Source: Magnetaquicoccus sp039908525
Lineage (GTDB): Bacteria; Pseudomonadota; Magnetococcia; Magnetococcales; Magnetaquicoccaceae
DNA length: 64,000 bases
Assembly (NCBI GenBank): GCA_039908525.1
Contig: JAMOAY010000001.1
Span: forward strand, 248,001-312,000
Direction of reading: 5' to 3'
The notes under the pieces are model-generated. The model ran no database searches. It was not told the origin of the DNA and saw only the letters and a program-made list of their open reading frames with translations. Positions 1-8,712 of this stretch are shown here, piece by piece. Each line of letters starts with the position of its first letter. Position 1 is the first letter of the stretch. The position numbers and the translations under genes are program-made.

Positions 1-154
1 GGATTCTTTGGGTAAATAGCGTTTTGTATCATTGATTTCAATCCACACAACAGAGCCTGGGCAGTGGGACAGTCGTGTGGCGCCCCTCGGGGGGCGGCGC
101 CTGCCGTTCTCAAAACCTCGTCACCACCACCGAAGCAAGGATACTTGAAAAACA

Positions 155-1558
155 ATGGAAACAATCTTATGGCTCAAACTGGTGTTGATCCTGCTTCTCA
201 TCATGGGCAATGCCTATTTTGTCGGCGCGGAGGTTGCCATTACCGGAGCCCGGCGCAGCAAAATCCGCCATCTGGCTGATCAGGGCAGCAAGGCGGCCGC
301 ACGGGTGCAAAGGCTGCACCATGAACCCGAACGCTTCTACTCGGTGACCCAGATTGGCATCACGCTGGTCTCGCTGGCGTTGGGCGCCATCGGCATGGAC
401 ACCCTGGCCCAGATCATGGACCCCTGGTTTGTCTCCCTCTTCTCCCTGTTCGGCAGCAGCGCGGAGTTGACAAAGTGGGCCCAATTGAGCGCCTATCTGA
501 TTGCCTTTGCCATCATCTCCTTCCTGCATGTGGTGGGGGGTGAGCTGGCGCCGAAAATTCTGGCCTTTCACAAGGCGGAACCGGTGGCCATGGCGGTGGC
601 CTGGTCGGTGGACATGCAGTACATCTTCTGGACCCCGGTCATCTGGGCCATGAAGCATGCCTCCAATTTCCTTCTGTGGTGTGTCGGACAGGGCGGGCTG
701 GTCGGTTCCCACGGGGAGCATTTCAACATGACCCAGGAGGAGATCCGCACCATCATCACCGCCAGCGAGGATGCCGGTCTCTTCAATCCGGAAGATTCCC
801 GGATGATTCACAGCGTCATCGATTTCGGGGGACGAACCGTGCGTGCCGCCATGGTGCCCCGTACCGATATCCTGGCGTTCAGCAAGGAGACCACCCTGAC
901 GGAGGCCCTGGGCAGATTCCGCGAGTTGCCCCATGCCCGTTACCCCGTCTACGAGAACAGCCTGGACAATATTCTCGGCTATGTCGCCATGAAAGAGCTG
1001 TTGAGCATCCTGGCCGATGCCAAGGATGCCGGCGAGATGGAGCGTCCCATCAGCGAGCATATCCATCCGGTCTATGTGGTACCCAACAGCAAGACCATGA
1101 GTGATCTGCTCAAGGAGTTCAAATCCACCCGGCAGCAGATGGCGGTGGTGGTGGATGAATATGGCGGCACCGAAGGGATCATCACCCTGGAGGATATTCT
1201 GGAGGAGATTGTCGGCGAGTATGATGACGAGTTCACCACCAGCACCCGTCGGGTCAAAAAGCTGGAAGAGGGACTCTACTCCATCGACGCCTCCATGCGC
1301 ATGACGGAGCTGGAATCTCTGCTGCATTACAAGTTTCCGGAGAACGCGGACTTTGTCACCGTCGGCGGCTTGATCTACCATCTCCTGGGACGGATCCCCA
1401 AAGTGGGCGAGACCATCTCCCTGCCGGCGGCGGAGTTGGTGGTGACGGGCATGGACAACCATCGTATCACCATCGTCCATTTCCGCAGTCTGGCAGAAAC
1501 GACCGCCGCTTCGACCCCGGCGGAGGAGACCTCGGCACAGGCGGGGGAGGGCGCCTGA
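155..1558 (+). CDS. CNNM/CBS/CorC-domain membrane protein (hemolysin-like TlyC/CorB family)
   Basis: A 467-residue integral membrane protein of the CNNM-CBS-CorC family, whose members are linked to Mg2+/Co2+ efflux or resistance; the hemolysin name is historical. Residues 1 to about 190 hold hydrophobic segments of the DUF21/CNNM transmembrane domain, starting with the N-terminal stretch around LVLILLLIMGNAYFVGAE. Residues about 215-335 fit a CBS pair (AAMVPRTDIL, then MAVVVDEYGGTEGIITLED, the usual signature of this family). The last part (about 350-435) fits the CorC/HlyC domain. The acidic and Ala-rich tail after residue 445 looks disordered. AAGGA lies 16 bases before the ATG, somewhat far. 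No partner gene lies beside it; a repeat element follows. The transported ion cannot be read from sequence. Confidence 0.9.
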   Translation: METILWLKLVLILLLIMGNAYFVGAEVAITGARRSKIRHLADQGSKAAARVQRLHHEPERFYSVTQIGITLVSLALGAIGMDTLAQIMDPWFVSLFSLFGSSAELTKWAQLSAYLIAFAIISFLHVVGGELAPKILAFHKAEPVAMAVAWSVDMQYIFWTPVIWAMKHASNFLLWCVGQGGLVGSHGEHFNMTQEEIRTIITASEDAGLFNPEDSRMIHSVIDFGGRTVRAAMVPRTDILAFSKETTLTEALGRFRELPHARYPVYENSLDNILGYVAMKELLSILADAKDAGEMERPISEHIHPVYVVPNSKTMSDLLKEFKSTRQQMAVVVDEYGGTEGIITLEDILEEIVGEYDDEFTTSTRRVKKLEEGLYSIDASMRMTELESLLHYKFPENADFVTVGGLIYHLLGRIPKVGETISLPAAELVVTGMDNHRITIVHFRSLAETTAASTPAEETSAQAGEGA

Positions 1559-1581
1559 TCCTCCGGGTCGAAAAAAAACGA

Positions 1582-2040
1582 TTGTGGGGTGCAGGGGAGA
1601 TCATCTCCCCTGCCGGGGTGTGGGGCGGAGCCCCACATGGGAGGCGCGTTTTCACAAAGCACATTTTCGCAGAAAATGTGCGCAACGCGCCCAAAACGCC
1701 CCGCAGGGGCACTCCTGGAGGGCGGCAGCCCGACTCAACCATCGCGGGACAAGGGGGGGTCGAGAAAAACGACGCAACCTTGAAGCGCAAAAAAAACCAC
1801 CCATCCACCCCGAAGCGCGTGGGGATCGGCGGTCTCTTTGTCGGGCTGCCGCCCTCCCGGAGTCCGCCCCTGCGGGGCGGGTTTTGTGCGCGCGGCGCCG
1901 ATTTGCTGCGCAAATCGGCTTCGGTGAAAGCGCGCATCACACCGGAGGGCTTCGCCCTCTGGACTCCCACCAGGGCTCTGCCCTGGACCCGCCAGGGGAG
2001 ATAATCTCCCCTGGACCCCCATACTTACCCGTTGGCAAGA
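1582..2040. repeat. Composite palindromic repeat, long copy 1
   Basis: Fills the gap between the 3' ends of the CorC-type gene and motA. It is built of two inverted halves. The left half runs: palindrome GGGGAGATCATCTCCCC, hairpin around GGGCGGAGCCCC, a module with the stem GCACATTTTC..GAAAATGTGC, a CCCCGCAGGGG hairpin, then GGAGGGCGGCAGCCCGAC. After a core of about 110 bases (1738-1848) the same modules return in reverse complement and end at GGGGAGATAATCTCCCC. ORFs crossing it in several frames are repeat translations, not genes. Closest relatives in the window are at 10706-11171 and 17512-18015; its core matches that of the latter. Confidence 0.85.
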
Positions 2041-2068
2041 AGCAACGATATGGTGGGCAACGATGAGA

Positions 2069-2821
2069 TCAAAGCCCACCCCTCTGCTTGGGCGGTATGG
2101 CCGATTGCAGAGAGTCCTGCAACATGCGGGGATTGATCCCTTTCTGGATGCCAACCACCCCGTCGATGATCACCTGCCGGATCAACCGCTCGTCCTCGCT
2201 GTACAGCATCAGCTTGCCGCTCAGAGGGGTGGCCACCAGACTGGACAATACGGCGCCATACAACGTCGCCATCAAGGCGGTCGCCAAGCCAGGCCCGATG
2301 GTACCGGGATCCGACAGATTGGCCAACATCTGCACCAGACCAATCAGGGTACCAATCAAACCAAACGCCGGCCCCAACTCCGCAACGGTCTCCAGGATGC
2401 TGATGCTCCGCTGGTGACGCCCAATCAGATACTCCAGATTTCTGTGCAAAATGGTCGACAACAGCTCCGGTTCCGCCCCGTCCACACAGTGGTTGATGGC
2501 ACTCTGCATGAACGGATCCGGGGACTTGATCCGCTCCAGGGCCAGAATGCCCTCCTTGCGGGCAATATTGGCCATCTCGATCAACTGGGAGACCACCTGT
2601 TCCAACCGCGACGGCTCGTTGAAGAGGGCCTTCAGGGTGATGGTCACCGTGGAAAAAACCTCACTCAAACGGTACTTGACAAACAGAGCGGCCAGCACGC
2701 CTCCGAACACGATCAACAGACTGGGCAGATTGAAAAACATCCCGAAGCTGCCACCCAGCAGGATCGCCCCGCACATCAGGCTGAAGCCCATGACAAGCCC
2801 AATAATTGTTGCCAGATCCAT
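2069..2821 (-). CDS. motA: Flagellar motor stator protein MotA/PomA
   Basis: A 250-residue inner-membrane stator subunit that with MotB would form the ion channel driving flagellar rotation. It has the four hydrophobic segments of MotA/PomA: two near the N terminus and two near residues 145-210. It also has the typical signature around ELGPAFGLIGTLIGLV and the loop with DPGTIGPGLATALMATLYG. The N terminus (MDLATIIGLVMGFSLMCGAI) is of the PomA/MotP sodium-type, although the coupling ion is not proven by this. No motB follows: downstream is repeat 1. Upstream, 88 bases away on the same strand, is a PilZ-domain gene, so the two are probably co-transcribed. Confidence 0.93.
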   Translation of the reverse strand: MDLATIIGLVMGFSLMCGAILLGGSFGMFFNLPSLLIVFGGVLAALFVKYRLSEVFSTVTITLKALFNEPSRLEQVVSQLIEMANIARKEGILALERIKSPDPFMQSAINHCVDGAEPELLSTILHRNLEYLIGRHQRSISILETVAELGPAFGLIGTLIGLVQMLANLSDPGTIGPGLATALMATLYGAVLSSLVATPLSGKLMLYSEDERLIRQVIIDGVVGIQKGINPRMLQDSLQSAIPPKQRGGL

Positions 2822-2909
2822 GATTCCGTTTCCCTTGTTCGTGTCGATTCAGGTTGCCACAACAACCCCTCTGCCGTGAGAACGACGGCGTGGTGCCGGC
2901 CAACCGGCC

Positions 2910-3509
2910 TCACCGCCCCCGCTGTGCCCGCAACAGATCGGTTTGTCGTTTAAAAACATGCTGAATAATCTGCTCCCGATGCTCATCCAGAATGGGATCG
3001 AAGCAACAAGCCACCGGGCGCAGACCATCCTCGTTCTCTTCCCCGATACGCAGCACCTGGCCAAAAAAACCGACCGCCACCAGGGCATTCACGGCCAGCG
3101 TCAGGTGCACCTCCAGACAATCTCCCACGGCTACCGGCGGATCTGCCTGCATCCAGATGAGGATGCCATCCCCCCCCAGATTGACACGGGTTGGCAACAG
3201 GGTATGCTCGACCAGCGTGGGATGCAACAGGCGCAGGATCAGATTGATCTTGGCATCCATATGCTCCAGGATAAAGATCAGACTCGGCTGCTTTTCCCGC
3301 AACGCCGCCACCTCTTTGCTGTTCGTCAACTGGGTCAGCAACCGTCGAACATCATCCCCCGGCTTGGGCGGCAAATAGCGATGCTTGTCAAAAAAGGCAC
3401 GGACCTGCGCGTGCTCATCCGCCGTGACCAAGCGCCAAGCCAGGGGCAGAAGGTCGTCCACCCGGGTGTAAGCCCGCCGCTGCACATCCGTCTCAAGGTA
3501 TAACACCAT
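2910..3509 (-). CDS. PilZ-domain protein upstream of motA
   Basis: A 199-residue cytoplasmic protein. Two elements of a c-di-GMP-binding PilZ domain are visible: an Arg-rich start RRAYTRV near residues 11-17 (RxxxR type) and NLGGDG near residue 110, which matches (D/N)xSxxG except that Gly replaces Ser. The stretch between (about 30-105) is mostly helical and has no recognised domain. In enteric bacteria the PilZ protein YcgR binds the flagellar motor as a brake. A PilZ gene directly before motA suggests the same kind of role here, which is inference. The Gly-for-Ser change could weaken nucleotide binding. Confidence 0.7.
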   Translation of the reverse strand: MVLYLETDVQRRAYTRVDDLLPLAWRLVTADEHAQVRAFFDKHRYLPPKPGDDVRRLLTQLTNSKEVAALREKQPSLIFILEHMDAKINLILRLLHPTLVEHTLLPTRVNLGGDGILIWMQADPPVAVGDCLEVHLTLAVNALVAVGFFGQVLRIGEENEDGLRPVACCFDPILDEHREQIIQHVFKRQTDLLRAQRGR

Positions 3510-3556
3510 GGCTCAAACGTCCCGTAGTCTTCGCAGATCAACCCAGCCGATTGAGA

Positions 3557-4618
3557 TCAACGGGCAGCGTGGCCATGGAACAGACGGGCCAGCTTGGCGC
3601 TGTCGGGGGCATACACCACCGCCTTTTCCGTGACCAGAGCCGAAATCAGGGCAGCCGGGGTGACATCAAACGCCGGATTGAACACCTTGACCCCCTGGGC
3701 GGCGGTGCGCCGACCCAGACAATGGGTCACCTCTTCCGCCGACCGCTCCTCAATGGGAATCTCCGCCCCGGTGGCTGTGGCCAGATCGATGGTGGAGAGG
3801 GGACAGGCGACCAGAAAGGGAATTTGATGGCGGTTGGCCAGCACACTCAGGGAGTAGGTGCCGATCTTGTTGGCAGCATCCCCGTTGGCAGCCACCCGGT
3901 CCGCACCGACCACCACCGCATCCACCATACCCCGACTCATCAGGTGCCCGGCCATGCCATCGGTGATCAGCGTGGTATCGATGCCATCCCGCAGCAACTC
4001 CCAGGCCGTCAACCGCGCCCCCTGCAGATAGGGACGGGTCTCCGATGCATAGACGCGCACCCGGTCGAAACGGGCGGTCGCCGCCCGAATGACCCCCAGT
4101 GCGGTGCCGTAACCGGCGGTCGCCAAGGCCCCGGCATTGCAATGGGTCAAGATGGAAAGGGTACGATCGGCTGAACAGGGCAGAATCTCCGCGCCCAGAC
4201 GGCCCATGGCACGACAGGATTCGATATCCTCCTGGCGAATGGCCTCCGCCTCGCACAACAGACGGTCCGGAACCCGATCCCTCTCCTCCCCCTCCAACAG
4301 GGGACGCAGACGCTCTATGGCCCAGACCAGATTGATGGCCGTCGGGCGACTCTCCCGCAGTGCCTCCATGCCCGCCGCCATGGCCGACGGCCAGGAGTCC
4401 GGCACCCCACGGGCGGCCAGACGGAACGCCTCCACGGCCATGCCGAACGCCGCTGCACAGCCGATGGCCGGCGCACCCCGCACCACCATGGCCCGAATGG
4501 CATCGGCCACCTCCTGGGCGGAAGCAAACTCCAAATAGATCTCCTCATGGGGCAAGGCACGCTGGTCCAACATCCGCACCTTGCCCTCTTTCCAGACCGC
4601 CACATCAAAAACAGACAT
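3557..4618 (-). CDS. mtnA: S-methyl-5-thioribose-1-phosphate isomerase
   Basis: A 353-residue enzyme of the methionine salvage pathway. It isomerises 5-methylthioribose 1-phosphate to 5-methylthioribulose 1-phosphate in the cytoplasm. The family signatures are clear: VVRGAPAIG near residue 45, the catalytic Cys in ILTHCNAGALATAG (about 160), and the catalytic Asp in VVVGADRVAANGD (about 240), followed by NKIGTYSLSVLA. Length is normal for MtnA. No other methionine salvage gene (mtnB, C, D or K) is seen nearby. It lies 47 bases downstream of the PilZ gene's start, on the same strand, and may start its own transcript. Confidence 0.96.
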   Translation of the reverse strand: MSVFDVAVWKEGKVRMLDQRALPHEEIYLEFASAQEVADAIRAMVVRGAPAIGCAAAFGMAVEAFRLAARGVPDSWPSAMAAGMEALRESRPTAINLVWAIERLRPLLEGEERDRVPDRLLCEAEAIRQEDIESCRAMGRLGAEILPCSADRTLSILTHCNAGALATAGYGTALGVIRAATARFDRVRVYASETRPYLQGARLTAWELLRDGIDTTLITDGMAGHLMSRGMVDAVVVGADRVAANGDAANKIGTYSLSVLANRHQIPFLVACPLSTIDLATATGAEIPIEERSAEEVTHCLGRRTAAQGVKVFNPAFDVTPAALISALVTEKAVVYAPDSAKLARLFHGHAAR

Positions 4619-4753
4619 CTCTCCTCCCGATCACCGGAACGAACCGCACTTTGCACACATCTTGCAGCTTGTGCCGACGCCGGCAGCCAAGCTGGCCATT
4701 TATACCATGGACTGGACCATCAACAACCGCCCTGACCCACCGGAGAGAGCAGC

Positions 4754-5092
4754 ATGATATCCACTGTGACTCAACAACTGGACGAAGCCTTGCAAATCGT
4801 CGGCGATGGCCCCTCCCATCCCGACTTCGACGCCGCCTGGGAGTGTCTGGCCCTCAGCAATCACGCCGAAATTCGTCAAGCCATGCGCCTTGCCCTGGAG
4901 GCAACTTTTGGCCCCTACCCCACCCCCACCGGTTACAGCGACGACGGGGAGCCCTATTGGGAGACCACCGTCATGGCCCGCTACCTGGGCATCCCGGTCG
5001 AACAGATCAATGCCACCGCCATGGAACTGCAAGAAAAATGGGGTGCAGAAATCGGTGTGCTGGACAGCGACCAACTGCACCGGGTCCATTGA
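4754..5092 (+). CDS. Conserved-looking small protein, unknown function
   Basis: A 112-residue soluble, acidic protein with no signal peptide, membrane segment or recognised motif. The start ATG is preceded by GGAGAG about 9 bases upstream, and codon use looks like the neighbouring genes, so it is likely real. Features are two helical halves around a Gly/Pro/Tyr-rich centre (FGPYPTPTGYSDDGEPYWE) with several aromatic residues. It is divergent from mtnA and convergent with the next gene, so there is no operon clue to its role. Confidence 0.6.
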   Translation: MISTVTQQLDEALQIVGDGPSHPDFDAAWECLALSNHAEIRQAMRLALEATFGPYPTPTGYSDDGEPYWETTVMARYLGIPVEQINATAMELQEKWGAEIGVLDSDQLHRVH

Positions 5093-5257
5093 TCTTCAAA
5101 CGGATTGCATTCATACGCCGGACATCCCGGCGACCACTCACAACAGAACCACCCGAAGCCGCCCTCCCATCGCCCTCCCATCGCCGGGTTCCACCCGGTC
5201 AGGGAGATCCGGCCGATGCCCTGCGGGCGGCAATTTCTGCAGGGCACCCGGCAGTTG

Positions 5258-6022
5258 TTACCACCAGCCGGGCATCTGGCCGTTCGACCAACCGTTGCAC
5301 AACGACGGATGGTATTGTTGCTCCAGGGAGCGGTAGTAGGCCAGACAGGCCTGGGCATCGCTGCCGCCGCTGGGACACCGCCTCCTCTCCTGTTCGATCA
5401 TGCCACGCGCACGCGCCAAACGGTTCAGGCAGTCCGCCCGCCACTGGCAGGCCAGGTACTGGTCCATGCGGGGACCCGGTCGACTGGGGGGCATGCCGCA
5501 ATCGGCGGTCGGGGCGCTCTCCCGCACGGGCCGAACCGCAGCCGGCTTGCCAGACGCGGCCCGGGCTGGCACCATCTCCAGGGGATCCCGGTCCAACTCA
5601 GCACTCTCCTGGGGTTGCCTGCTGGCCCGCATCTCCGTCTGCGGCGCCCCCTGGTTCGGCGCGGCGGGCGCCACACCCTGGTCACTGACGACAGCAACCG
5701 GAGGGGCCGACGGTACCACAGGCTCAGAAGGTGGTACCTCAACGACCCGCTCGGGGACGGCAGGGGCAACCACACGGGGTGCGGGTGGCGTGGCCGGTGC
5801 GGGTGGCGTGATCGCAGTCATCGTGGCCGGCTCGGTCGGCAGCGGCACGGAAACTTCCTTCTTGGGCGGTGACAGGAACCGATCCAGCGCCGGTATCTCC
5901 GGCAGGGCAGACATCATGGGCAGCAACTCAACCAGGATAAAGAAAAACCCGACCCCAACCAGAACCCCGGCGATGTAAGGCATGAAGTGTTTGAGGATCC
6001 ACTTGAAAAATCCAGTCAACAT
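5258..6022 (-). CDS. Membrane-anchored Pro-rich protein with Cys-rich C terminus
   Basis: A 254-residue protein of unknown function. One hydrophobic segment near residues 10-33 (MPYIAGVLVGVGFFFILVEL) should anchor it in the inner membrane. Then comes a long Pro/Ala/Val-rich linker (about 50-170) of the kind that spans the periplasm. The C-terminal 80 residues hold six cysteines (DCGMP, ACQW, DCLN, RCPS, ACLAYY, LCNG), suggesting a small disulphide-stabilised domain outside the cytoplasm. The layout resembles TonB- or FtsN-like anchored linkers without their end domains. AAGGATGG lies before the ATG. It is divergent from the RelA/SpoT homologue. Confidence 0.6.
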   Translation of the reverse strand: MLTGFFKWILKHFMPYIAGVLVGVGFFFILVELLPMMSALPEIPALDRFLSPPKKEVSVPLPTEPATMTAITPPAPATPPAPRVVAPAVPERVVEVPPSEPVVPSAPPVAVVSDQGVAPAAPNQGAPQTEMRASRQPQESAELDRDPLEMVPARAASGKPAAVRPVRESAPTADCGMPPSRPGPRMDQYLACQWRADCLNRLARARGMIEQERRRCPSGGSDAQACLAYYRSLEQQYHPSLCNGWSNGQMPGWW

Positions 6023-6216
6023 GGGCCATCCTTAGAAAAGAAACCGAAAGTGGAAGCAAAATGACTCCGCACAGTGTAACCCGTTTTATCCCTCCAGGGG
6101 AACACCCCTTCAAACTCCCTGCGGAGGAATTTTGCAAAAAGCTTGATTTTTGGGCGCAACGGCAGGATCATGCGGGCTGAGGGAGCCGTCGAACAGGGCA
6201 TGGAAGAGATAATGGG

Positions 6217-8106
6217 ATGAACCTTGAGCAACAAATCGCACTCGACCGTCAGATCGCCGATCTGCTGACCTTGAGTCGCACGCTGCTGGGCGAAGAGGCG
6301 GCCGCCAAAGTGGAACATGCCGTGGTGCTGGCCCAGATGTTTCACCACGGTCAGGTGCGCAAACTGGATGGCAGCGCCTATGTAACGCACTGCATCGAAG
6401 TGGCCCACAACGGTCTCTCCTGGGGCATGACGGATGTGGCCGCCACCTGTGCAGCACTGCTGCACGACTCCATCGAGGATGCCCCCGAACATCTGGATGC
6501 CGAACGGATCCTCCGCGAGTTCGACAGCCATGTTTACGAGATTGTTAAATCTTTATCAAAAATTCGCAGTCTGCAAACCGGCAGCGGCGATCTGCCGGCC
6601 ACCTACCGGCGCATCCTGAGCGCAGCCTCCAAGGATTTGCGCGTCCTGGTCATCAAGATGTTTGACGTCTATCACAACTCCAACAGTCTGGATGTACACG
6701 GCAAGACCAATGCCAAAAACAAGGCCAGTCTGGCCCTGGTCTACGTGGGGGTTGCCCGCCGTTTGGGCATGATCTCCCTGGCCGACGCGCTGATCGAGCG
6801 GATCCTGCCCTATCTGATGCCGGTGCAGTACTATCGAGCCAAAGAGACTCTGGAAGAGATGCAAAAAAGGGGGGCAGTCAGCATGGAGCGGATCATCCCC
6901 CAGTTGAGCGAGGTGATGGGGCCAGGCCGGGCCCAGGAGTATGTGATTGAGGCCCGGACCGTCGGGGATTACTTTTTTCTGACCGAACAGCCGGGTACGG
7001 GCCAGTTGATGCGCATCAGCTGGCCGACCTACCGTCTGCGCCTGCTGGTGGAGGATGACGAAGCAGCCTGGCGGGTATTGGGCAAAATGCACAGCCACTT
7101 CGGTCCTCTGCCGCGCCATGTGCGGGACTATCTCAACGCACCCCGGGTGAATGGTTTTCATGCCCTGACCACCCGCATCGTCTGGGACGGGCACCCGCTG
7201 AACGTGCAGGTGGTGCGCAGGCGGGATGATTTGGCCAACCGTCTGGGGATCCTGGCCGAATGGGGTGTCAGCGGCCCGGACCCGGCCCGCTACATGCGCC
7301 TGCTGGCCACTCTGGGGGACAGCGATCTGCGCATGTCCGAGGTTCACGCCCATGTTCTGCCCGACATGCTGGATGTGTACACCCCCAAGGGGGACCGACT
7401 CACCTTCCCGGTCGATTCCGTGGTGGTGGATTTCGCCTATCTGGTACACACCGAACTGGGGGAACACTGCATCGGGGCCAAGATCAACGGCATCCAGCGC
7501 CCGCCGGAGTACCCTCTCCGTGACGGGGATGTGGTGCGGATCCTGACCTCCAAACAGGCACGCCCCCAGCGGGCGTGGCTGGAGGTGGTCAAGACCGCAC
7601 GGGCCCGCACGCTGATCAAACAGGCGTTGAAAAATCCCAACATTCCCGTCAGAGGCATTCATCGTCCCGTCAGCGGGCAGTTTCACGTGACAGAACTCTC
7701 CAGCCCGGATATCGTCTGGTCCATGTGTTGCATGGCTGTGCCGGGCGTCCCCATTGTGGGGCGCATGGCCGAAGACGCCCACTGGATCGTCCACCGTGCC
7801 AATTGCAGCAAAATCCAAAGCCATCAATGGGAAGCCGGCAGCTGGGACATTGTGGAGGGGAGGGAAAGCCTGCATGTCACCTTCACCGTGGGGCACCAAA
7901 CAGGGGCCCTGCTGACGGTTCTGCAGCTGATTGCCCAGAACGGGATCAACGGCCACTCCATTCAGGGCAAAGGGCGCTCGCCCGACTCCTATCTCATCAG
8001 CATGGAGCTGGACGGCAAGCCGCCGGCGGTCCTGGGGCGGTTCCTTTCCCAGTTGCTTGCTGTGCCGACGGTTCAGGAAATCTTGCACTACACCTGGAAG
8101 CTGTAA
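6217..8106 (+). CDS. Long RelA/SpoT homologue, probable hydrolase with degenerate synthetase domain
   Basis: A 629-residue protein with the layout of a long RSH. An N-terminal HD hydrolase domain (about 25-190) keeps the metal and catalytic residues: His58 (YVTHCIEVA), His83-Asp84 and Glu87-Asp88 in ALLHDSIED, and Asp150 in VIKMFDVYHN. The synthetase region (about 250-385) is recognisable (HSHFGPLPRHVRDYL, VNGFHALTT), but the usual Glu of the EVQIRT motif is Asn here (NVQVVR), the IAAHW motif reads ILAEW, and the early catalytic Asp is not seen. A TGS domain follows (from DVYTPKGDRL, about 386), then a CC..VHRANC zinc-finger-like region and a C-terminal ACT domain. It would therefore degrade (p)ppGpp but probably not make it. 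rimB follows after 48 bases. Confidence 0.88.
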   Translation: MNLEQQIALDRQIADLLTLSRTLLGEEAAAKVEHAVVLAQMFHHGQVRKLDGSAYVTHCIEVAHNGLSWGMTDVAATCAALLHDSIEDAPEHLDAERILREFDSHVYEIVKSLSKIRSLQTGSGDLPATYRRILSAASKDLRVLVIKMFDVYHNSNSLDVHGKTNAKNKASLALVYVGVARRLGMISLADALIERILPYLMPVQYYRAKETLEEMQKRGAVSMERIIPQLSEVMGPGRAQEYVIEARTVGDYFFLTEQPGTGQLMRISWPTYRLRLLVEDDEAAWRVLGKMHSHFGPLPRHVRDYLNAPRVNGFHALTTRIVWDGHPLNVQVVRRRDDLANRLGILAEWGVSGPDPARYMRLLATLGDSDLRMSEVHAHVLPDMLDVYTPKGDRLTFPVDSVVVDFAYLVHTELGEHCIGAKINGIQRPPEYPLRDGDVVRILTSKQARPQRAWLEVVKTARARTLIKQALKNPNIPVRGIHRPVSGQFHVTELSSPDIVWSMCCMAVPGVPIVGRMAEDAHWIVHRANCSKIQSHQWEAGSWDIVEGRESLHVTFTVGHQTGALLTVLQLIAQNGINGHSIQGKGRSPDSYLISMELDGKPPAVLGRFLSQLLAVPTVQEILHYTWKL

Positions 8107-8154
8107 CGCCCGACTCCGTCGTGGGGCAGACAATGATCAGGGCCCGGAGCGACG

Positions 8155-8673
8155 ATGGCCACGCCAGACCTTGGAACGCTGAACCCCCGACCAACCGGCA
8201 AAAAAAGACAAAAACCCGTCGCAAAAACAGTGATCGGCTGGCGGGAATGGGTTGGCCTGCCCGCGCTGGGTGTGGCCAGGATCAAGGCCAAAATGGATAG
8301 CGGGGCTCGAACCTCTGCCCTGCACGGGATCGACATCGAACCCTTTCGCAAAGAGGGGGTGCGTTGGGTCCGTTTCAAACTCCATCCACGCCAACACTCC
8401 CACGAACCGGAACAGATCTGCGCCGCCCCTCTGGTGGGTCGGCGCGCCATCCGCAATTCCGGTGGCGGCAAGAGTTACCGCTATGTCATCATGACCATAC
8501 TGCGCATCGGCCACCAGGAATGGCCCATCGAACTGACCCTGACCAATCGGGACCGGATGGGATTTCGCCTGTTGATCGGTCGCACGGCCATTCGCAAACG
8601 GTTCCTGGTCGATCCAGGCGCCTCTTTTTTGCAGGCCGAGGCAACAGACGGAACGGTTGTGAGCAAAACATAG
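8155..8673 (+). CDS. rimB: RimB-like retropepsin-fold protease (ATP-dependent zinc protease family)
   Basis: A 172-residue protein of the RimB/DUF785 family. The aspartic-protease-like motif is KMDSGARTSALH near residue 45 (DSG type), followed by GRRAIRNSGG and the conserved FRLLIGRTAIRKRFLVDP. Known RimB proteins act on or with the RimK glutamate ligase and can trim added glutamates. rimK follows 39 bases downstream on the same strand, which supports the assignment. The first 20 residues are basic and Pro-rich and probably lie outside the fold. The third partner known in pseudomonads, rimA, is not here. Confidence 0.85.
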   Translation: MATPDLGTLNPRPTGKKRQKPVAKTVIGWREWVGLPALGVARIKAKMDSGARTSALHGIDIEPFRKEGVRWVRFKLHPRQHSHEPEQICAAPLVGRRAIRNSGGGKSYRYVIMTILRIGHQEWPIELTLTNRDRMGFRLLIGRTAIRKRFLVDPGASFLQAEATDGTVVSKT

Positions 8674-8712
8674 AAACAGGCCGCTCTTCTCCCCAGACAA
8701 CAGGAAACATGC

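Noticed and set aside
167..1480. A 437-residue minus-strand frame over the CorC-type gene
   Set aside because: His/Gly/Gln-rich antisense shadow; the plus strand has the CNNM, CBS and CorC motifs.
1582..2154. Several frames of 140-170 residues inside the first repeat
   Set aside because: Similar peptides appear at each repeat copy in many frames; they come from translating the palindromic modules.
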